From Mactromeris polynyma (taxonomy: Eukaryota > Mollusca > Bivalvia > Venerida > Mactridae), in assembly GCA_032209605.1 (NCBI GenBank), contig JASFXZ010000013.1, positions 11,181,901 to 11,245,900 of the forward strand: a DNA stretch of 64,000 nt. Direction: 5' to 3'. The stretch's first letter is position 1. Each line of letters opens with the position of its first letter. Positions 58,502 through 64,000 of this stretch are shown here, piece by piece. Below the pieces are notes generated by a model. It was not told the DNA's origin. It ran no database searches and was given only the letters and a program-made list of their open reading frames with translations. The position numbers and the translations under genes are program-made.

Positions 58502-60490
58502 TACTAACGAAGATGAATTGGTATATTTAATACTTTCCGGATTTCAAAGAAAATTTGATTTTCTAAATCTCCGCAAAGAACAACCAGCATCGAATAAATC
58601 AATGATAATTACATAGACATATTTACGCCAATTCATCAATAGGAATCGATTATACTTGGTATCTGTTTAAAAACGTATCATGTGTCAACATTGTAACAAG
58701 TGTCAATAAACCTTGCTACCTACTACAAATCAGCCGATGTGAATTCTATGTACGTATCAATGTACGCTATGGTAATTTCTACTATTGGCAGCCTCATTGT
58801 GACCTCGGGTATCATCATTAATAAAGACAAAATGTAATAGATACATTGAAAACAGTAGGCCAGTCATGTTAGCTATAAGATGGGATCATCCTAAAAAACA
58901 GTAACTTTAATTGCATTTCTTTATTCACATGCTACAATAAACTTAGTCCTTTAAAGATTCATGCGGGAACTTGGAAACAATAATTTAAGGTCACCTTCGT
59001 TTCAAAACAGAACAAACAACAATTACAAATGATCTCAAAATACGATATAATTAGATAAATAAAGTTTTGGAGTGTTATTATCAGATAATATACAAGTTTT
59101 GTCAAGTTTGAATTGTTTATTTTTCAAAATCGGGAAGTTAACCAACCCATGCGATTATAAGATACATAATAAACATTATAAACATACTATACACAGAAGC
59201 TATTTCATATAATTATATAATAATGGTCATTTGTTGTAATTTTCACCATTTTAGGCCTTTTGTGAAATGTTTTAGCTGACGATTCCCCACCCATCTCTAC
59301 ATACATGGTAGAAATATGAACGCATTTTAGATCAACGCAGAGATGGTCTCTAACATCATCAAAGCATTTATAAAAGAATAAAACGAAGTGGATCATACAT
59401 TATCGTTAACTAATGGAACTACATAAAGTGTTATTTCTTTCAGTATCAACCAACAAACTATACGATTTTAGAGTATACAGAGCCTCTATATTCCCCTTAT
59501 CCAACAGAACGTAACAGTCCATGCTAACTACAAGTACACATTTTTGAAGGTTTTTAAGAAATGCTTTTTGTTATATTTCGTAGGTTGGTCTTCATTTCTT
59601 TCGGTTCATTGCATGTATGCTACCTAGCTGTCAATTTAAGGTACTACACATACGTATTTTGTTGCCAAACGCGTCGACGGCTGATATTGTTATTGCAAAA
59701 CGCGTTGAGAATCATTATTGTCTAAATGTTATGTAATTTGAGTTACATGAGACCAAATATATTTTTGTATGATTATACATGCACATATATATGTATGTTT
59801 AAGATACTACACATGCGTGTTAGCTACTTTAAAGAAAGTTTTGATGAAAAATGCGTTAATTGCATTGTAATAAAAGCAATTTAAAAGTGTTTGGTTATAA
59901 GCAATTAACGAGACAACACGAGATAGGAAAGCAATACGAAATACAAATGAATTGCCAATTACTAGTATAAAATAATATCGAACAAATTGATAGGTATAAC
60001 ATTTTAGTAAATATATACTAGTAGTGTTACTCGTTTAATGTAGCTGTCGGAACTGTGATTCTACATGCAATATTCTTTAATTACAAATATTAAAATTTCT
60101 TTACAACGCGAATTTTCTGAAAATATGTTGCAGTTGTTCGACTTGAAACATATTAGACTGTAACATGAGATGTTAGTTACAAACAGTAGGAATTAATCAA
60201 TAAAACTCATCTAAAGTTTGATTTGTATTATTGCTCCAGACAACTAGCTTTCGCTAAAAACTTTACTTAACTATTTATGTGAAATTTAGAACTGTCTGAT
60301 AATTTGCACACACGAATGAACTGCAAAACAAAAGCAAATATTAAAATATTTATAATTGTGTTGTCACCAAAATATCTATAGCTGTGTTCGTCATCACAAA
60401 AGAACAAAGACTATTGTTTCGTGGCATAGCAACATCAATTCACAATACAATTTTGTAGGGAAATCACTTAAAAACCTTAATGCAAAACTT
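58502..60490 (+). repeat. Repeat D, copy 2
   Basis: Collinear with 50333-53350 but lacking element E: GATGGGATCATCCTAAAA joins directly to AACAGTAACTTTAATTGC (about 58898). Contains the shared AACGCGTCGACGGCTGATAT block (about 59668). Confidence 0.85.
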
Positions 60491-60565
60491 ATTAAATACA
60501 ATTTATTGATGACATATACGAGAGAAAAATTATTTTGTTACAGAGAACGCCACAGAAGACAATGA

Positions 60566-60892
60566 AACAAGGACAATACCAACGTTAACCAAAAAAATAG
60601 TAGACGACACTACACAATCCCAAATGGGCTGGTCGATAGTTTTAAGATACTCCATGGAACTCATCCTCTTTGTTCCAGGGCAAACGTTAATGGCTTCAAA
60701 GTCTCAAAAATAATCCGTAAAGACATTGTAATCAGTCATATCCTGCCACATCAAGTACGGTTTACAGATATAATTTCATTTAGTCTTAAAACATTAGTGT
60801 CCGGTGTGCAGAAAAACAGGTGTAAAAATCTGTCAAATATTGATTTACTTGAATTCTTATATGCAGTTGGTCCCATTAAGTCAGGATTATAA
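60566..60892 (+). CDS. ATG-less open frame of 109 codons, candidate exon
   Basis: The frame is open from just after the TGA at 60563 to TAA at 60890 with no internal ATG, so an open-frame search misses it. The middle reads NGLVDSFKILHGTHPLCSRA then NVNGFKVSKIIRKDIVISHI, and the end LEFLYAVGPIKSGL. The length is unusual for such AT-rich DNA without a stop. It could be an internal or last exon, or a fragment of a retroelement gene. I do not recognise the family. No clear acceptor (pyrimidine run plus AG) was identified just upstream. The preceding GTTACAGAGAACGCCAC (60538) is related to the inverted GGCGTTCC repeat near 37760. Confidence 0.25.
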   Translation, partial: NKDNTNVNQKNSRRHYTIPNGLVDSFKILHGTHPLCSRANVNGFKVSKIIRKDIVISHILPHQVRFTDIISFSLKTLVSGVQKNRCKNLSNIDLLEFLYAVGPIKSGL

Positions 60893-61598
60893 TCCATCCT
60901 TATGAACTTATTAATTAGTTTCACAAATAACTGATCAAAGTAACAACTGTTATGAATCTTGCGAATTGTATATAACAGATCTCCATTAAAATGGGTTTAG
61001 TAATTCATGTCTCTAACATAGATTTGACACTGGTGCCATTTTAAAAATAATATCGGGACATTTATGGCAAAACTTACGAACGTCTTACATAATTGATGAT
61101 AACGATATCCTTGTTTTAGAAGTTTATCTGTTAGAAGAAGGTTAAAATATTTAAAATATTCAAAATATTTGGTCCCCTGATGTGAAACTTGCCTCGAGAC
61201 CATCTAGAAGAATCGTATGATTTCTCTCTATATCAACCAGGCGCTTTAACTTAACTTTAACTCCGCGCAGGTAAAACATATACGTATATTGAAAGTGTCT
61301 GTAAAGCACAGATTATTGAGCATCATACATAATAGGGATAGAGATACCTTATGTTTTTAGTCGTTGTAAACAATTGAAGTGGAGTTGTGAAAATTTGACA
61401 CTTGGTATTGTTGAATTCATTAAAATTGTCTTTACAAAATTAATCAATTCAATCTAATAATGGACAGGGAACGTAATGCCTAGGCCTAAGGCTGTGATAA
61501 GCGAAATAAAAAAAAAATTTCAGAACAAGCCTATTTTCATATTATAACATATTCCCTAAAATGTGATTAAAAACGGTTAAAATAAAGGTAAAATGAAC
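60893..61598. other. Intergenic AT-rich DNA
   Basis: No gene or repeat that I can support. Confidence 0.3.
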
Positions 61599-61710
61599 GA
61601 TAATTTGACATCAGACGAATGTTAATATGCACTGTCCTAATGTTATTTGGTATTAAATGACAACACAAATGAACATTTGGATAGTTATTACAGTTGTCAG
61701 TAATGATACC
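61599..61710 (+). repeat. Short copy of module U
   Basis: Begins GATAATTTGACATCAGACGA, as at 24694 and 27468, then joins text found about 1 kb further into those modules (TTATTTG(G/A)TATTAAATG, ACACAAATGAACATTTGGATAG). It is therefore a deleted copy. Confidence 0.7.
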
Positions 61711-61945
61711 GGTTCTGCAGTTACTGTAAACACAAAGTACATCAGATTCCTGTTCTATAATTGTATTGTATATCCGGAGTGTATGACATTTTTACAAACA
61801 ATGCTCAGTAAATTGTTCCTACTTTTATAATATTTGCAGCATGAAATCCCATTTTACCTGCAAAGACACCTACTTGTAGGACAATCTTTGCACCCTCATG
61901 TCGTAGCCATGTTGTATGGAACACTCCTGCATGTATGTGTTGGCA

Positions 61946-62446
61946 CTATAGCTCCGCCATCATTATCTGTATATCCATGCATAAGGGGAACACGTTCGGA
62001 TGCTCCACTCCGCTCCAAACAATGTATTTGTGATATTTAGTTGCACGACTTGTTGGTAAAAAGCATTGTATGTCCATTGCCTTTTCCACGTGATGTAGTG
62101 TGTAATGAAGCTCAAACATCGTTTCACGTCGGCAGTTTGGCTTGATAACAAGGACCAAGTACTCCTCAGCTTTTATAAACACATCTTCTGGAGTGTTGGC
62201 TTGTGTATGGCCAAAGTCTGTCAAGATTTCTTCTAAGTGAACCTTTAAGACAGACAAATTAGTTCCAACGTTGCCTGAATTGTCACGTCCTTGAATTGTC
62301 ACATCTAGTAACAATGTGTGCTGTGGGCAACACATGGCAAAGCGATTGGTTTGACTCTGCTCTTCGGCGTTGACTGTGTGAGGCACAATACTGACGTCAC
62401 CTTCTTCAGATCGTAGTTTCAGCAAATCCAGAGATATCAGTGTCAA
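61946..62446 (-). CDS. Fragment of a probable repeat-borne protein, function unknown
   Basis: A 166-codon frame; its first codon on the minus strand is TTG just after a stop, so the true start or an upstream splice site is not known. The second half, with EDVFIKAEEYLVLVIKPNC, then ETMFELHY..HH and LPTSRATKYHKY, recalls a protein family expanded in bivalve genomes that has an 'AE.FL/YL...LR...H...LPPTS' pattern and is usually carried by repeats (memory only, no search). The normal ending of that family, a Cys-rich tail, is absent. After the stop at 61946, another frame runs on for about 45 codons, hinting at a frameshift. It is probably a degraded copy. The minus-strand frame at 61963-62151 overlaps it out of phase. 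Confidence 0.45.
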   Translation of the reverse strand: MTLISLDLLKLRSEEGDVSIVPHTVNAEEQSQTNRFAMCCPQHTLLLDVTIQGRDNSGNVGTNLSVLKVHLEEILTDFGHTQANTPEDVFIKAEEYLVLVIKPNCRRETMFELHYTLHHVEKAMDIQCFLPTSRATKYHKYIVWSGVEHPNVFPLCMDIQIMMAEL

Positions 62447-63040
62447 TTTTACTGCTTAACATAAGTTCAACATTGGTCCATATGTACCTTGTATTTGTTC
62501 TGATCTATCTGCTCAGAAGAGTTTGTAGTTTAATCGAATTGGATGTCCAACATGTGCATTATCATACATAGTGGAATCCTCACCCAGTTAACGCCACACT
62601 GCATGGCAAAAAGAAAATCATACTGCTTTTCCAGTGACATGGATGTGACGGTTCTAGGATTTTATTTCTGAAACACGGATCTGGTTCTTGATGGTTGAAA
62701 CAATACATGTAGCTGTTAATATTCATCACATATTACGATGGTGATCTTCAGCGTTGTCTGAAAGGTCAGATATTTGAATAAAGAATGTTCATGTAATTAT
62801 ATGACATAATACGAATGTTCAACTGATTCTGATTGTATTTCATTAGTAAACAAGAAATAGCTTCCAAATGATAATCGACACAAATTGAAATAAGCGAAGA
62901 TATTGTAATTTAACAAGTTAAGAACACATGTAAATAGAATGAATAAATAAAGATAACGAAATATTGAAATTCTGCTTTCATTCAATGTTTTAACTTACTA
63001 GATGTAGTAAAATATGATAGCAGGTGTAGTAGACATAGTT
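62447..63040. other. Intergenic DNA with a repeat block
   Basis: Contains 62763-62860, the same-strand copy of 4290-4390. No gene is otherwise seen. Confidence 0.4.
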
Positions 63041-64000
63041 TGTTACATGCCCAAGTTACCCAACAGAATATAATAAAACACGTAAATAAAATGTCATCAA
63101 ATCGCCATTACAGGACCCCTTGTGATAATGTCCATTGACCTTTCAGATATTTCCATAAAATTACTGTTTAGGTGCATATTTCATAACATAACATCTATCG
63201 ATACATTAATACAATATTAAAGCATTTAACTCGTGTTTATATAAATGTTTTAATGATACAAGGTATAATAAATAATAATTGGGCCTGTCTACTTTAAACT
63301 ATATCAAATATTTTAAAACTTTCAAATCGATGAAGGCATTTAAAGCTTAGACAATATTTATCCCATAGTTCTCTTGATGTGGTCAAGAAACTTTAAATAC
63401 ATTTTTAAAGGAAACAAGATTTCTTTGAACATTTATTTTAACTGTATTTTGTGTTGAATTGCTATGTCTATCACAACTATAGTGAACATATTTATTACTG
63501 TTGACTTTGTATGATTAACATCGCCTAAGATAAAAGTGAGAGAAAAGAAAGAAGAAAAGAAATGATCAACCTGTAAGCAAGAAACTCATATCACGACTAT
63601 TTGTTCATTGAAATGTTATTCCTCTTGTAACCGCATGGGAATTTTGTGTCTTTACGAGTGCATGATTGTATGAATTAAGCGATATCAGCACTCGCATAAA
63701 TACCGTAATCATGTGACATCGTAACAATCGATTTACCGCAGTTTCTGTTCTATTTTGATCTGCATTATAATTTATTTAGCACATAATTGTTCACATGCAT
63801 TGTATGGTCTGAAAACCGTACACGATTTATTAATTTAATTTCAATAGAATATTCATTTTCGTGGTTTGTATTGTTATTACTTAATTTGTTAGCAACAAAG
63901 TATTTAATAATTTAGAAATGTTCGTTGTCTTCATATTATGAAACTCTGCCTCTATTGAAGACCAACAATGGGATAGTTTTGTTTTAATAATAGCAAACAC
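63041..64000 (-). repeat. Right copy of the ~0.95-kb inverted repeat
   Basis: The reverse complement matches 3193-4129; landmarks are TGTTACATGCCCAAGTTACC, TTTAAAGCTTAGACAATATT and GATAGTTTTGTTTTA. It continues past the window edge. A small indel (about 63230-63250, TTATATAAATG) separates it from the left copy. Confidence 0.8.

Overview
This window looks like AT-rich, intron-containing nuclear DNA from a bivalve mollusc. Three things support this: genes have GT-AG introns, simple repeats and minisatellites are abundant, and several repeats resemble sequences I know from memory to be widespread in bivalve genomes (a unit near 4391 that opens with an inverted GTGTCC/GGACAC pair, an element bounded by CTCACCTG/CAGGTGAG at 6476-6951, and units carrying a GACACGTCGCC core at 47820-48300 and 57840-58430). 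The species cannot be decided from the sequence.

Most of the window is repeat-derived. The left third (1-24.6 kb) holds MITE-like elements, tRNA-derived elements (8.3 kb and a cluster of three at 11.2-11.65 kb), a 51/56-bp minisatellite, a decayed Tc1-type transposase (14.8-15.3 kb), a CpG-rich array with four NRF-1-like palindromes (15.46-15.6 kb), a 308-bp perfectly alternating purine-pyrimidine tract (17.98-18.29 kb), a 36-codon frame with a signal peptide just after it, and the first copy of a repeat called D here.

The centre (24.7-44.5 kb) is the gene-bearing part. Two complete three-exon genes, A (30791-33264) and B (39024-41483), lie head to tail inside a 6.5-kb segmental duplication (29945-36440 and 38018-44480). 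Each encodes a small secreted protein of 213 or 210 residues: signal peptide, a cysteine-rich PAN/apple-like domain (exon 1), a short Cys/Pro linker (exon 2) and a second PAN domain (exon 3). A third, broken exon 1 lies at 26749-26991, next to a duplicated upstream module (24694-26748 and 27468-29663). Introns and 3' flanks of A and B are nearly identical, but the two PAN domains differ mostly at amino-acid-changing positions while the signal peptide differs only silently. This is the pattern expected of a rapidly diversifying recognition or effector gene family, and it is the main biological result.

The right third (44.5-64 kb) holds a mariner-type MITE, a roughly 2-kb foldback element with tandemly repeated unequal arms (48352-50323), two further D copies (50.3-53.35 and 58.5-60.5 kb), an ATG-less 109-codon open frame (60566-60892), a 166-codon minus-strand frame that may come from a mollusc repeat-borne protein (61946-62446), and at the right edge an inverted copy of 3193-4129.

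No rRNA, functional tRNA, CRISPR or prokaryotic gene was seen. All calls come from reading the sequence by eye. Family names rest on motif recognition and were not tested by a search.
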